DNA from: Albifimbria verrucaria
Lineage: Eukaryota; Ascomycota; Sordariomycetes; Hypocreales; Stachybotryaceae
DNA: 64,000 nucleotides
Direction: 5' to 3'
Assembly: GCA_020081605.1 (NCBI GenBank)
Contig: JAHREC010000013.1
Coordinates: forward strand, 868,001-932,000
The notes beneath the pieces were generated by a model. The model saw only the letters and a program-made list of their open reading frames with translations, was not told the DNA's origin and made no database searches. Shown in pieces: positions 23,673-35,553 of this stretch (its first letter is position 1; every line of letters begins with the position of its first letter). A program made the position numbers and the translations under genes.

Positions 23673-24475
23673 ATGAAGTTCTCCATCTTCACCTCGCTGG
23701 CTCTCGCCGCCTCTGTCCAAGGCCATGCCATCCTCCAGGTTCGACTCCCTGTTCTGATTGTTTAGCTTTGGTGTTTCGTAAATCGCTAACACCATGACCA
23801 GGCCATCTCCGTCAACGGCCAGAACCAAGGCCAGCTGACCGGTCTCCGTGCCCCAACAACAACAACCCCGTGCAGAATGTCCAGTCCAACGACATCGTCT
23901 GCGGCCAGTCCGGCTACACCAACTCCAAGGTCATCAGCGTGCCCGCTGGCGCCCGCATCGGTCACTACTGGCAGCACGTCCTCGGCGGCCCCCAGTTCCC
24001 CAACGACGTTGACAACCCGATCGCCGCCTCGCACAAGGGCCCCATCACCGCCTGGCTCGCCAAGGTCGACAACGCTGCCTCCAGCTCGCACCAGGGCCTG
24101 CGCTGGTTCAAGATCGCCGAGGACAACCTCGACACCGGCAGTGGCCAGTGGGCCGTCGACCGCATGATCCAGGGCGGCGGCTGGCACTACTTCAACGTGC
24201 CCCAGTGCATCGCCCCGGGCCAGTACCTGCTCCGCATTGAGCTGCTCGCTCTGCACAGCGCCAGCAGCCAGGGTGGCGCCCAGTTCTACGGCTCCTGCGC
24301 CCAAGTCCAGATCACTGGCAGCGGCAACTTCCAGCCCAGCCAGACCGTCTCCCTGCCGGGCGCCTACCAGGCCAACGACCCCAGCATCCAGATCAGCATT
24401 TACGGCAGCACTGGCAAGCCCGACAACAACAAGCGCGCGTACCAGGCCCCCGGCCCTCGCCCCATCAGCTGCTAA
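23673..24475 (+). CDS. AA9 lytic polysaccharide monooxygenase
   Basis: Two exons: 23673-23738 and 23802-24475, about 228 residues. The signal peptide ends ...SVQG and is followed directly by HAILQ, so the mature protein would begin with the His that forms the copper histidine brace. The second copper His is in ASHKGPI and the axial Tyr is in AQFYGSCAQVQI; both are present. AA9 enzymes oxidatively cleave cellulose or hemicellulose outside the cell and help glycosidases such as the GH12 enzyme. There is no C-terminal CBM1. One frame step occurs at CCCC 23851-23854; an added C gives LRAPNNNNPVQNV as expected. Copper ligands are intact, so the enzyme is probably active. Regioselectivity cannot be read. 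Confidence 0.92.
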
Positions 24476-25779
24476 GCGGGTATTTGCGGGAGGGGATCTG
24501 TCCGCCAGGGCGCTATGCGCTGGGTGTGACAAGACTCGTCATCTGTATATAGGCCGTGATGTGGCCACGCATTGGTTGAGTCCATCCATGTCTAATGCTA
24601 GACGTGGGATTTAATTCTCGGTATATATATATAGGCTTGCTAAGCAAGTGAATACATTGATGCAAATACATACATGGTGTGAAGAAGTATGAAATATACA
24701 GACTATATAAATTCAGACATGGTGATATCCTGGTGCCTTCTCATTTATCCACTTTGACGGTGACAGCCTCCAGCCCTTTTAGAGATGCACCTTAACGGTG
24801 TGGCATGGTAGGGTTTGTATCCCGGCCGCTGTAGTCACCGCAGGCCTACTCAACCAGTCCGAGGCGCTAAACGGTCTAATATTGTCCGGATAAATATGTG
24901 GTCAGCACCTTATCAGTCTTTGCAAGCCGCTGATAATTGGTTACTATAAGTCGGGACATGTCTATGATACACAGTGGTTTTGAAAAAATGTTATTGTATT
25001 AGCTATAGCCTAGTCACAGACAATATGCGAGATGCTTGCATGAGTGTATATTATATGTGCCTTATTGGTAGTCGCCAGTCATAGTCAACTGTACCCAGCT
25101 TTTTCTATTCTTTGGATTGAGGTCTCTTGCATAAATACGTGGTTACGATCATCCCTAGCGATTTTGATGGTATCAAGTATTAGGTTTGAGAACTTGACTT
25201 TCTTTAATTGAAAAAGTAGTTTCAGTACAGAGAATGATCCTAATGAAACTGTCGACTTATCTCAATTTATGGTCTAGATCATCGTCACTGGGGCGCCAAG
25301 CTTCAAGGGTTTCAAATCGTGGGGATGTTGCCATGGAGTTGCAGGATCCCAGTTACGAGGGCTCGATAGTGTGGCAGGCAAGTTGTAAGCTTGGAAACAA
25401 TGAAAGTGAGATCTACTGAGTACATTGATAAGGTGCCATTTTATCCATAGAAAAGCTATATTTTGCCTGTCAAAGGAGTGGATTTTCTGTCATATGCGCA
25501 GTTCTATAACAAGCTGCCTAATATATGCCAAACAACCCTGACTGCAGGTGTGCAGGTAGACACAAGTGTGCATATAGCTTCACTGTAAACCAATCATGTC
25601 CGTGTATAAATGCATTTTCATGTGGTGGCCCTTCGACTTGAAAACTCAGCCGCACTTGGCGGAGCATTAATTGGAATCCTGGTATAAGTTCGTTATCTCT
25701 CCCCGCTCTTCATTTCACAGCTAGAATTGACTACGAGGTCATTGTAATAGTGTGTTTTAAGTCTAAGCTTCACGTCAAT
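24476..25779. other. AT-rich intergenic
   Basis: AT-rich sequence with a short TA run near 24622 just after the AA9 gene. No gene or RNA recognised. The 3' end is the presumed promoter of the first HET gene. Confidence 0.5.
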
Positions 25780-28320
25780 ATGCCGCCCCAATCTCAGCAA
25801 AGTACAGAAGAGGCATCGACGTCGGCTGATCATGGCCACGATTCTGCTGTGATTGCACCACCTGATGCGTCTAAGGACGCAAATGACGCGCCAGGAACTT
25901 TTTGGGATCCAGAGGGCATACAGAAGCTTGTGTCTAACCACGAATGGAGAGAAGCAGTCTTTGTCGACGGTGAGCTTCGATGGGCAACAAGGGATGGGGA
26001 AGGCTTCGGCGACAAGGTCGCTGATGAGGGCTCCGGCAAGCGCCAAGCATGGAAGATGCGACAGCATGGCAGCAAGATTTTACTCGCGCCAATAGACGAT
26101 GATGAGGATAAAGATGATGTGAAGACGGTAAACCAGAGACGTGTAGAAGCGTACCTGGACAAAGCCGCTGCAGATATTGTAGCGCAGAGCCCAAAGGTTC
26201 CTCCGCCGACGTATGAATCCATACGCGCTATGCTCTCGGAGAATTTGGAGGCAGTGCTGATCATGATAACCCGTGATGGAGTTCTCGCAACGGATGTCCA
26301 TGGTTATGTCGACAACGAATTCGATAATCCAGGCCCTCGGCTGCATGAGGAGACACAGTTCATTACAAGAGGGTATCATTCCTTGATGAATTATGAGAAC
26401 GACGACGTTTTTGAGCGGCTGGGAAAACAACTGATGAACACGGTGCTGCAACCCAAAAAAGATAACGATGGCACAGCTGAAGCCCAAGGTGAGGAGGGAT
26501 ATGAGTCGGAGGGCTCAGCCGTATCAATGGACCGTTGCCGGTATTCTCCAGCGTATCCGATGTGCGATGAGGATTGCTGGTTGAAGCAGGCATCACAGCT
26601 TCCGGAAAATCACACCAAAACGTCTCATCAGTCAGTTGAAGTCTCGAGTACAGAAAAGACTGACCTGTACACGGCGTTAGAGCCTGGCTTTACACGTGTA
26701 CTTGTCATCGAACCAGGCACAAGTGATGACAAGTTCAAGTGTACATTGGAGTCTATGGAGATTATAGGAGCACGAGAGGAGGATGAATCCCAGCCGTTTG
26801 AACGGCGCTTGTACGAAGCCTTGTCCTATACTTGGGGCGATTCAACAAAATGCAAGACTATCGAGTGCAACGACAAGCAATTCGGCGTGAGCCAAAATCT
26901 TTTCGACGCATTAGTCAACATTCGACTTCCTGATAAGAAAAGAACCATTTGGGTCGATGCGCTATGCATTAACCAGGACAACGATGCAGAAAAGAGCGAA
27001 CAGGTTCGACACATGTATGCTATTTATCGAGCTGCCACTCGTGTTATTGTCTGGCTCGGTGTTGAATCGGATGATAGCGACTTCACTATGCAAGCACTAT
27101 CCTTCATTCGCAATCGCAATAACAGAGCTACCATCATGAGGCGCGATCATAGCCACGAGTGTTTGGTGCAACTTGCAAGAGTCATCAAGGGCATCGAATC
27201 TTTGACGAAACGGTCATGGTTCTCCCGTAGCTGGATACGACAGGAAGTTGCAGCAGCACCAAAAGTCACCGTCCGCTGTGGCTCATCAGAAGCATCGTGG
27301 ACTGCGCTGAAGCGATCTGTCAATAGTCTAGTCCGTTTGCGGAGCAAGTATGAAGCGTCCAGGGATCTCTTCAAAGGGGACGATGATGAGTTTGTGAAGC
27401 TTCTAGGACCTGCTGAAGTAAGGCCGGTGACACTGAGCTTTTTGAAGAAGGACTGGGTTGTTGGACAGTCGTTGCTTGCTAATGGCGGAGACCTGGGGCG
27501 CATCTGGTATTACCACACGGGAGGATTGCTGGATTTACTCATGGCAGGACGGGCCTATGATGCTACAAATCCTAGGGATAAGGTGTACGCTGTTCTGGGT
27601 ATGGCTGATGTGCCACTCAATCCTCGAGACAAGGTCCCGAGGCTGGTATGGAGAGGCCATACTCAGCGGGAGCCACCAATAATGGAAATTGACTACTCCG
27701 CCAGCGTCTCCGAAGTATACCAGCATACAGCCAAATACTTCATCAACCGGGACGAGAACCTCGATGTCCTTTGCATTCTACCCTCCCATCGCGATGAGAC
27801 TTCTAGTGACCTACCTTCCTGGACGCCTGACTGGCGGGTGTCCCAGTCTTCGAGGCCATTGTACGAAAGTTGGGATTACGTGTCTTACAAATGGGGAGCT
27901 GCAGGGTTCACCAAGACAAACCTCCAGAAGCAAGATAAGCTCAACCGTTTGGAAGTGATAGGGTTCGAAATCGCCCAAGTTGAGAGTCTCCAACCATTAT
28001 ACCCCATTGAACTGCCGCATCTTCCCGAACGCCTGACCGGCTCGGCCGTCCTATTCGAAGAAGGGAAGCATCTCCGTCGCTTCGCACAGTCAACCAGAGG
28101 TCCTGCGATTGTCCCGTCCGCCGCCGTGGTGGGTGACCCGATATGGATTCTCTTGGGGTGCAAGATGCCGATGGTGCTAAGGCCAGTGCCCGGCACGAAC
28201 GAGGGCGACTTTGAGGTGATTGGCCCTTGTTATGTTAGTACGATTATGTTTGGTGAGGCGATAGAGTTGGAGGAGGCGGGCGGAAGTGGTCTGGAGATGA
28301 GGCAGATTGAGTTGGTTTGA
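25780..28320 (+). CDS. HET-domain protein (YEALSYTWG type)
   Basis: A single intact exon of 846 residues from ATG 25780. The HET domain occupies about residues 345-520, with its hallmark motifs YEALSYTWGDS, IWVDALCINQDN and RVIVWLGVESD. The C-terminal part contains the block GDPIWILLGC, usual in long HET proteins. The first 300 or so residues show no domain I know: a Ser/Glu-rich start, a lysine/aspartate-rich segment, and a Trp-containing block (FWDPEGIQKLV, EWREAVFVDGELRWA). HET domains trigger heterokaryon incompatibility cell death or act in immune-like responses, but most genomic copies have no known role. The codons are less C-ending than in the enzyme genes. It is tail to tail with a second HET gene 318 bp away. 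Confidence 0.88.
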   Translation: MPPQSQQSTEEASTSADHGHDSAVIAPPDASKDANDAPGTFWDPEGIQKLVSNHEWREAVFVDGELRWATRDGEGFGDKVADEGSGKRQAWKMRQHGSKILLAPIDDDEDKDDVKTVNQRRVEAYLDKAAADIVAQSPKVPPPTYESIRAMLSENLEAVLIMITRDGVLATDVHGYVDNEFDNPGPRLHEETQFITRGYHSLMNYENDDVFERLGKQLMNTVLQPKKDNDGTAEAQGEEGYESEGSAVSMDRCRYSPAYPMCDEDCWLKQASQLPENHTKTSHQSVEVSSTEKTDLYTALEPGFTRVLVIEPGTSDDKFKCTLESMEIIGAREEDESQPFERRLYEALSYTWGDSTKCKTIECNDKQFGVSQNLFDALVNIRLPDKKRTIWVDALCINQDNDAEKSEQVRHMYAIYRAATRVIVWLGVESDDSDFTMQALSFIRNRNNRATIMRRDHSHECLVQLARVIKGIESLTKRSWFSRSWIRQEVAAAPKVTVRCGSSEASWTALKRSVNSLVRLRSKYEASRDLFKGDDDEFVKLLGPAEVRPVTLSFLKKDWVVGQSLLANGGDLGRIWYYHTGGLLDLLMAGRAYDATNPRDKVYAVLGMADVPLNPRDKVPRLVWRGHTQREPPIMEIDYSASVSEVYQHTAKYFINRDENLDVLCILPSHRDETSSDLPSWTPDWRVSQSSRPLYESWDYVSYKWGAAGFTKTNLQKQDKLNRLEVIGFEIAQVESLQPLYPIELPHLPERLTGSAVLFEEGKHLRRFAQSTRGPAIVPSAAVVGDPIWILLGCKMPMVLRPVPGTNEGDFEVIGPCYVSTIMFGEAIELEEAGGSGLEMRQIELV

Positions 28321-28638
28321 TGGCATTGGTATGTTTGAGCAGGATCTCGAGGTGTTATAGATACCAACAGGTGTGCGCAATAATGTTTCTTGTTAAATCT
28401 AGCTCGATTAATACCCCTTCCCTCATCTTTAACAATGCTTTTACATTCTGTTGTTGTCTCTATGCTCTGATAGGACCTTTGCTCTCCCTACATAATTGTC
28501 CTCAAAGTGTTAAATTAGAACAAGTAAATGTGTTACAATCATCTAGCTACTAAAGTACTCTAGGTTTATTGTTATAGTTTGTAGCTACGAAATAGGCCTG
28601 CCTTTCTTTCACGGTACCGTTTCAAGCAATGTAGCAAC
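28321..28638. other. spacer between convergent HET genes
   Basis: AT-rich 3' flank shared by two convergent genes. No further feature recognised. Confidence 0.5.
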
Positions 28639-31133
28639 TTATACCAGCACCACCTCAACCCAATCTCTTTCTGAATCAGCCAAGAATGGGTTCGGGGCTC
28701 TATGCTTCGCAGTCTCTACCCAGTCCACCTCGTCTGTCTCGGTGTTTTGGACAGTGACCCTCAGCCCAGTCTCGATCCAAGAATCCGGAAATCCACCATG
28801 ATGCAGAAACCCAATTCGCTTCCACGTTGTCCGCGCCTGGTCGGTAGGCACGATAATAAGACCAGCTGCCCCAAGCGGGTTCGTATCACTCAATTGGGTC
28901 AGGCACATGAACCATGCCCGTGTTATGCTTCCGTCAAGGGAAGATCCGGCACCCAATCGTATACAAACCCATGTAGCTCACTCGTGTCCATGTCTTCGTC
29001 ATGTTTCTTGTCAATGGTCCAGTCATGGCGGATGGGATTCAGAAGCCGGATAATCACGGCATTTGGTACCTCTGGAACGGACCATACAACTTTTTCTGGC
29101 TCAGGAACGTCTTCAGCGAGCATGAGAGTGGGTGCACCTGTCTTGGAATAGATTGGCGGCAGCAGAACAACCTCTCTGATTTGCGTTTTGAGACGTATCC
29201 GACATATTTTCTTGCCATCCATGGTTTCCTCCTCCATTTCCGCTGACTTGGCAACGAGCGATGTCCTTGACGGGTGGTCATACTTGAAATGGTAGATTGC
29301 CTGGCCTACGGATGCCCAGCTAAACGATGGAGACTCGTTCTCTAGTCGCTGGCATTTCGCATTCTCCGCCCACGAAGCCAGAGCAGAATGCCACAACAGC
29401 TCACGCCAGAGATGATTCTTCCATAGCCCGTGGACCATCTCCTCACCAGTGGCGCGGCTTAGGACATCGGCTATACCAGAAATTGCAATCAGCTTATCGG
29501 TGGCGTACGTCAGCTTACAGCCAGTATAACGCTCAATATGGCCCTCCAGCTCCAGATATCCAGGCTGGACGACGTGGTAGAACGGTGTACAACAGACTTT
29601 AGGTTTTCGTGGCTAAGGGTTCCCAATGGATACCCCTCATCCGCTTCGCACTCAATGCACTGCCAGAACATGCCAGATGAGCCGTAATATAGTGTTCTTG
29701 GGGACAGGAGCTCCTCCTGAACACACCAGGCGCGAGTCTTCACAGGTGACGCTGCATAGCCGTTTACTTCAAACTCTCTCTTAAAACTTGGCTGACCATC
29801 GGGTGATGGAGTTCGCGATGTTATTGTAATGTCGGAGTTTGAAAGGGAATGTCTTGATAGCAGCATGGATTTCTGGCCATGAAGCAACCCTCAAAGCAGC
29901 TCGCAGCTCCGAGGGCTGTTATGGTTAGAATAGAGCCTCGATAAATGGAGCCCATTTTTGCCGACTCGTTACGCCAATCGTCTTTGACGTCCTGGATTAT
30001 GCAAAGCGCATCAATCCAGATGTATGAGTATCCAAGATATCTGGTTACTTTGATAGCATCCTGGAACGTTGCAGGTAGTGAATCGACTTTTATCTCTTTT
30101 CGAAAGTCTTCCAATGTGGCCGTTGTCAGCCGCGTAAACGGCTTCGTTCCCCAGCAGTAGCTAAGTGTGATGTAGTCGGCTTTGGGAGGAACCTCATCCT
30201 TTGTAATGACTATTCTAGCTTCCTCGGACTCGCTTTCGGCACCAACGTAGAGCAGACGGGTGGGATAGTTAGCCTCTTCATTCTTGGTTGCAGCTTCTGT
30301 GCAAGAGTGGTGCTCCGCAAGACAACGTTTCAGCCACCACTTGGCCAATTCTAAACACTCAGTGTCTCCGGTAGTTGGACAAATGGTTGGAAAGGGTGGC
30401 TTTCCAAGAGTATCGAGTGACTTGTACGGGGAACTATGCAGGTCATACCACCTCTTCAATTCTGCATTATCCCAGTAATGGATAGACCCCAGAACTCCGA
30501 AAAATCAGCTTCTGGCCACATGTCCGTGTTCATATTAGTCCCATAAACCAATTCGAGCAAGGCCTTTGGTGCCTCCTTATCAAGCGACACCCAGTGGTTA
30601 ACCTTGTAGAGGTTTCTGAGGAGAAACTGAGCACGCTTCCGCCACAAAGGATTTTGCACCCATCGCTGTGAATCAAATGGAACATCTCCACGAAACCATG
30701 AGGTTCCCACAGCCAATGCGCAAAGCGGACAGCCTTCGACTGCTGATTCCATAATGGTTTTTGGCGTGTAGTTTTGGTTCATCCGTGAAGGATCGATGTG
30801 ATAGAGTGTGTTAACTTCTCTCAGGTGCTGCCATTTGAATTCGGGAGTGTCTCGCTTTTTGTAACTTGATGCAAGCATCGCCACATCCAGATGACAGTTT
30901 AAACAGAACTTGGATTTCGCGTAGTCCTTTGTAGGCAGCCATGCCGGTTTCCCGTCCACCACTTGAAGCCAGTTTGGAACGTCATCTCTTGGATCTGGAG
31001 GGTTTGTCTCACTATCTTGCAGTCGCAGGGTTTCAAGCAGCTCCAGGATCTCATCTTTGTCCATGTTTGAGAGATCAAAATCCAGCACCTCACCTTGCTG
31101 TGTCGATCCCTGAGAGCTGCTTCCGGACGCCAT
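28639..31133 (-). CDS. HET-domain protein (LSYCWG type)
   Basis: A minus-strand gene of roughly 830 residues starting MASGSSSQGSTQQ. The N-terminal region has a Cys/His-containing block (SKFCLNCHLDVA, EGCPLCALAVG) seen in this HET subfamily. The HET domain follows (ADYITLSYCWGTKPF, YSYIWIDALCIIQDVKDDW, GSIYRGSILTITALGAAS), then the conserved post-HET part (GCFMARNP, RAWCVQEELLSPR, TYATDKLIAISGIADVL) and a C-terminal beta-rich region. The frame breaks at 30487-30490 (CCCC), 29867-29868, 29598-29600 and 28938-28940; one added base at each gives a smooth protein. Four breaks would normally suggest a pseudogene, but the density matches the rest of the window. It belongs to a different HET subgroup from its neighbour, so the pair is not a recent tandem copy. 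Confidence 0.82.
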
Positions 31134-32110
31134 ATCTAGTTTGTGATACGAGTAATATGGGTTGATAGCGATATTAAGGCGGCTTGGCCGATGAGAAAGT
31201 AGGTCGAGGTGCAGTATTAAAATACCAAATTGATGCTATGCTATCAGTAATTACACATTCAGCTCAGCTCAGCCCCATTCAATAACTCGTGGGACTAAAA
31301 CAGCCATTCAGCCGCAGTAGTCACGCTCTGTGTAGCTGACTAGTGAGGTTTGGGTTGCAACTCTCCCTACAACAGTTCAACATCACGGTATATGCAAAAC
31401 TATAACCCTTAGGTCCTCAAAGTAATTTGACAATAACATTGACAATACTTGAATACTAATAGGAGATTGCTACAGTAATAAACGTAGCATTTCAATCTAA
31501 TGGCACACACCACAACCTACCATTCATTAAGAGCCATGGCTAGGGCCCGATAAAAGTGCAGAAATTGAGGCGTAGTCACCCTAAGATAAAACTGCATTAT
31601 TTACTCCAACGTAAATTTCCCTTCTTTGGTACCAACCAAACAAGACCTGTTATGCACATGCCCATAAGAACAAACAATGAAGAATGAATATGGAATACAT
31701 GAACAAAGGCCAGGAATGACCACCGGAGTCATTATCCATCACAGATATGTACCAGGGCTATATTATTTCTCATGAAGAAGTAAACTGAACTCGAAGCAAA
31801 CTATTCTTTGGAAACATTGACTATTAATTGGCATTTTATAAACCAAGCAGCAGTGACACTCTAGGGTAGTGTATCCCATAACGTGGAGATGCATCGTAGG
31901 CTTCCCTACGTTGTAGGGACTGCGAGAATCGTAGTGAAAACCACTGGATCAAGAGGGAGATGAATCAAATATGAGGAGTTGACATAGGAGGCACCATATA
32001 ATTAGACTTTATGTCGAAGGGAAGATCCTTTGGTCGATGAAATATTTTAGGAGCCGTCTTAGTATCAACTAATTGACCATCGATCATCCGAATACGAGCG
32101 TATTCAGACA
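31134..32110. other. intergenic, AT-rich
   Basis: No gene, repeat array or transposon end recognised between the second HET gene and the tRNA. Confidence 0.5.
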
Positions 32111-32182
32111 TCCGATATGGTGTAGTGGCTAACATCGCTCGCTCTCACCGAGCAGCCCTGGGTTCGATTCCCAGTATCGGAG
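32111..32182 (+). tRNA. tRNA-Glu (anticodon CUC)
   Basis: A 72-nt cloverleaf without intron. The 7-bp acceptor stem is TCCGATA/TATCGGA with discriminator G. The D arm contains GGTGTAGTGGCTAA (A box). The anticodon stem GCTCG/CGAGC encloses the loop CTCTCAC with CTC at positions 34-36, reading the codon GAG. The T arm has GGGTTCGATTCCC (B box). A T-rich run (TTTCTTTT) follows at once, as for an RNA polymerase III terminator. CCA is not encoded, as expected in eukaryotes. Confidence 0.96.
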
Positions 32183-35100
32183 TTTCTTTTGCACTTCTAT
32201 CCACATGCTTCTAGGGCGTATTGTTGATAGAAGCTATGACTTATTATTATTATTTTTTACTGCATCGCCTTGACGATCATTGCTCACATGTCTGGGTATG
32301 AAGATGAATCTGCTGGTAGGCTGAACTCACAATTAAGCGACAGCAATTTCGCATGCAGGTTAGAGCGCTTGGCTTTAAAAACACGTTCGGTCGTCTTCTT
32401 TCTTTCTACGATTGTATACGATTGTTATAGCACAGAGCGACTACAAACACTCCGCATATACGAAGTGGGCAGAAGAAGGACTGTAACTTACGGCTAGTTG
32501 CCCTGTCCATTCGGACAGTTCCGTAACCATCATCTACGTACTAGACTGGTCAGAGGTAAAGTGTCTCTTGTCGAAACCCTTGATACACTTCTCGTCTAAG
32601 TATCTTCGAATAGGCTAATGGATGGAGCCTGGGCGACACGGTCCTACCCTGGAGAGTGCTCATGAGCATCTCAGGGAACAGCCAGGAGGATCTCGTGTAT
32701 TCTACATAATCTGTGGAACATGGCCTCGGCGATTTCCTATACTGATTGCTGATGCTGACATCCCTCCGCGCCTTGAGCATTGAAACCTCACACAAGTCCT
32801 AAGCTTACAGCCAATGAGGCGCAATGCTGAACTGTAGAGCTGCTGCAAATAGCATCATAACTTCGCAAAATACCAGCAAAGTAGGACGAGAGTCACCACT
32901 CAGTAGCCCCTGATGATCTAGCCACAACTCTTTGTCCGTGGTTGGGTGGTGGTTTGGTAACAAGTTTTCGGGGTTGCTCGGTCGCAGTGAAAATGATCCG
33001 CATCCGGACCGATCTACCAGATTGACCTGCGTGACCAGAACTGATGCAGTGGAACCTGCCTGGTACCATTGCAAGAAACACCTACTGGTTGAGGCACTCT
33101 AGTATGTCGATCATAGCACCGCGTATAGCTCAAGTGTGGGGGTTATGTTGTTGGTAGAGTCACGTTAGGAATGATGAAGCTTACCTTCGGGCACTCCTAG
33201 GGCCAAGGCTACATAATGAGTTCTAATAATAGCCCCTCGAGAAATGAAGAGAGTGAGATGATGGGTAATTCGTAGTCAGATATGGTGAGTTGTTAATCGT
33301 CGACTGCGATGCTCTGATAATTGCAATGTTGGACGGTGGACCAACGAGCACCTGTCAACATTGGAGTGAACAAACCGTAAAAAGACCGAGAGAATCTAAT
33401 ATGCATGCATAGTTGTAAATTTCCGATGAACCACGTTTGACCAGCTTGGCATACGAAACCTGCTCAGGGGCATGCAGGCCAAAAGGCACCGGATACTACC
33501 TACGACCCTAGTTAGCTTGAGCTTCAGGTCCGGATTAGCCAATGTGACAATGCAAATACAAATGCGAATGCGTATGGCCAACGCGATCTCCTTTACTTGA
33601 CGGCTGATGGAAGGCTTTGTCGATTATCATGTCAGGTTGGTTCGTGCCGGTCACAGTTTGCTGTGTCAGGGATGAATCCGGCGGTGCTGCTTGGCGAGCG
33701 AACCAACAGAAGTTTCACGTAATATTTGAACAAGGCAACAATTGAGGTTAAATTGGCTGAAAACGATGTGCGCGCTGTCACCACGGCCAGACTCTTGAGC
33801 AGACGCAATGTGTGTATTTAGACAAAGGGCTTCTTGGTGTTTCGCTGAGCCCGGAGCCCATCATCCGCACCCTTGTCGACAACCCCTGTTGTCAGACTCC
33901 CTGCGACCCTTTAATTAATAGGAGCACCAAAATTCGCCCAAATTTCAGGAACGGCCCCGACAGAGGTCTTCTGAGCAACCACGATGCGATCTGTGCCTGT
34001 AGATCTCTGCTATCAAACCGCGCGAGTGGCGGACCAAAGTCCACGATGAGGCTAGGCGTCTGTGATTCATGCTTGGTCGGTCTGGTGCGCTCCAATGCTC
34101 TGTCTCCTGGCGAAGTCTGTACGGCTAAAGAGACGGTGGATACTAGCCCAGGATTGCACCGCGCTGCCGAAGGCTTTAATCTTTACTGGGTCCTGGTGGG
34201 AATCGGAAAATCTGCGAGTCCCATTTCGGCGGTTTAGATTGGGCCTATGTTTATAATTAGATCCCCAATGCTCCAGTTACCCGTCCCATTGGCCAGAGAA
34301 CGCAGACGGTGCGACCGAAACAGGGAGCTGCTAGAGACAGATTTCCACGATGGAAGAGTTGGTTGAAATGGTGATGTTCATGCTGAATGTGTTGGAGGCG
34401 AGCCAACGTGTAAGTTGGTCCTGGTGGGCACCTACCACGAGATGCGCGCTTCCTTTGCTTTCCGTGTCGCGTGGAGCGTATGATCAGTAAGACCTACAGA
34501 CATAAGCATATCGTGAGAGGGCTGAGCTAGATCTAAATCACCTTGGGGCGTTGAGGCTCGAGTGGTGTGCAGGGTCTGGAACCATCATCGCGGAATCTGG
34601 CAGGTGGCTGATCTCCCATGCATGGCATCGCTGGCTGGAATTAGGAGCTCTAGAGAAAAGCAGGACAAATTGCGAGGGAGCAGAAGGCGCTTGACCAACG
34701 GCAGCGTGTGTGGCACAGCACAGGGCTGTGGTCTCCATCCCCTTTACTTGGGAGCCTCCTGGACTGGTCCCGACCCTGCACCCTGCACCCAACGTCTATT
34801 CGCTGCTGTGCGTCTCTTTGCCGATCCCATCACCAAGAAACGCAGGTACGAAACATTTGCTAGTCAGCAAACCCCGGCTGCAGCCAATGGCGGAGCGCGA
34901 GTCAGAGTGAAGTTGGTTTCATCTGATTCTAAAAGCTGCATCATTGCTCTTCCACCCCCACGATCCCAAGCTTAGCTTAAACATGCGTGCCTCTACCACG
35001 GGCAACGGAACCGTGCGTTTCTAACGGGGAACTTCGGCCTCTGGCTCTTGTTCTGCTGCTCCACCCATGACCATGGCCCTGTTAACTGGGTTCGCTAGAG

Positions 35101-35553
35101 CGGCCATCGACGCCTTGAGCCGTGGCCCCCTGCCCGTGATGCTTGCAACTGGAGATGAGCCCGCGTTCATTTTTGGAAGCTTCTCTTACACCCGGGCCAC
35201 TCTCACCCCGCAAGTGACGCCGAGGTGTGAGCCGTTGATGTGCGTGGAATCACTCCCCGGCGCAGCATAGTGTTGGCCCCCTTGACAGGATGGATTCGAT
35301 GAGGAGGCTGTAAAGCATAGACACCATGGCCTTTCTATATAGGACTTACGACCTTCTCGTTTCTATCGTCTTGTTCCTTTCCTTTCTCTCTTTAAGCGAC
35401 TTTCGCCATTTCATTCCTTTTCCTTGAGTATTATCAGACAGGTTCTGTTTTCTCTCTTTCTTACTTTCCTTTTCAACATTCTCTTCATTCTTTGAGTTTT
35501 TGTTGATACCACGTTCATTTCGATTCGATACACTCCTTTGCTGTTTTTCAACC
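32183..35553. other. 3.4-kb gene-poor intergenic region
   Basis: No supported gene. Scattered frames of 60-140 codons (for example 33812-34237 and 34562-34975) lack domains, Kozak-like starts or splice structure. The last 220 bases are the GH64 promoter and its pyrimidine-rich leader. Confidence 0.5.
35334..35341 (+). promoter_or_regulatory. TATA-like element and CT-rich leader of the GH64 gene
   Basis: CTATATAG lies about 215 bases before the GH64 ATG and is followed by a long C/T-rich stretch (about 35368-35475), an arrangement common in highly expressed fungal genes. Confidence 0.4.

Noticed and set aside
28639..31133. Calling the second HET gene a pseudogene because of four frame breaks
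   Set aside because: The break density matches that in plainly essential genes such as the TPR, acyltransferase and ASA1 genes, so a sequence artefact is simpler.
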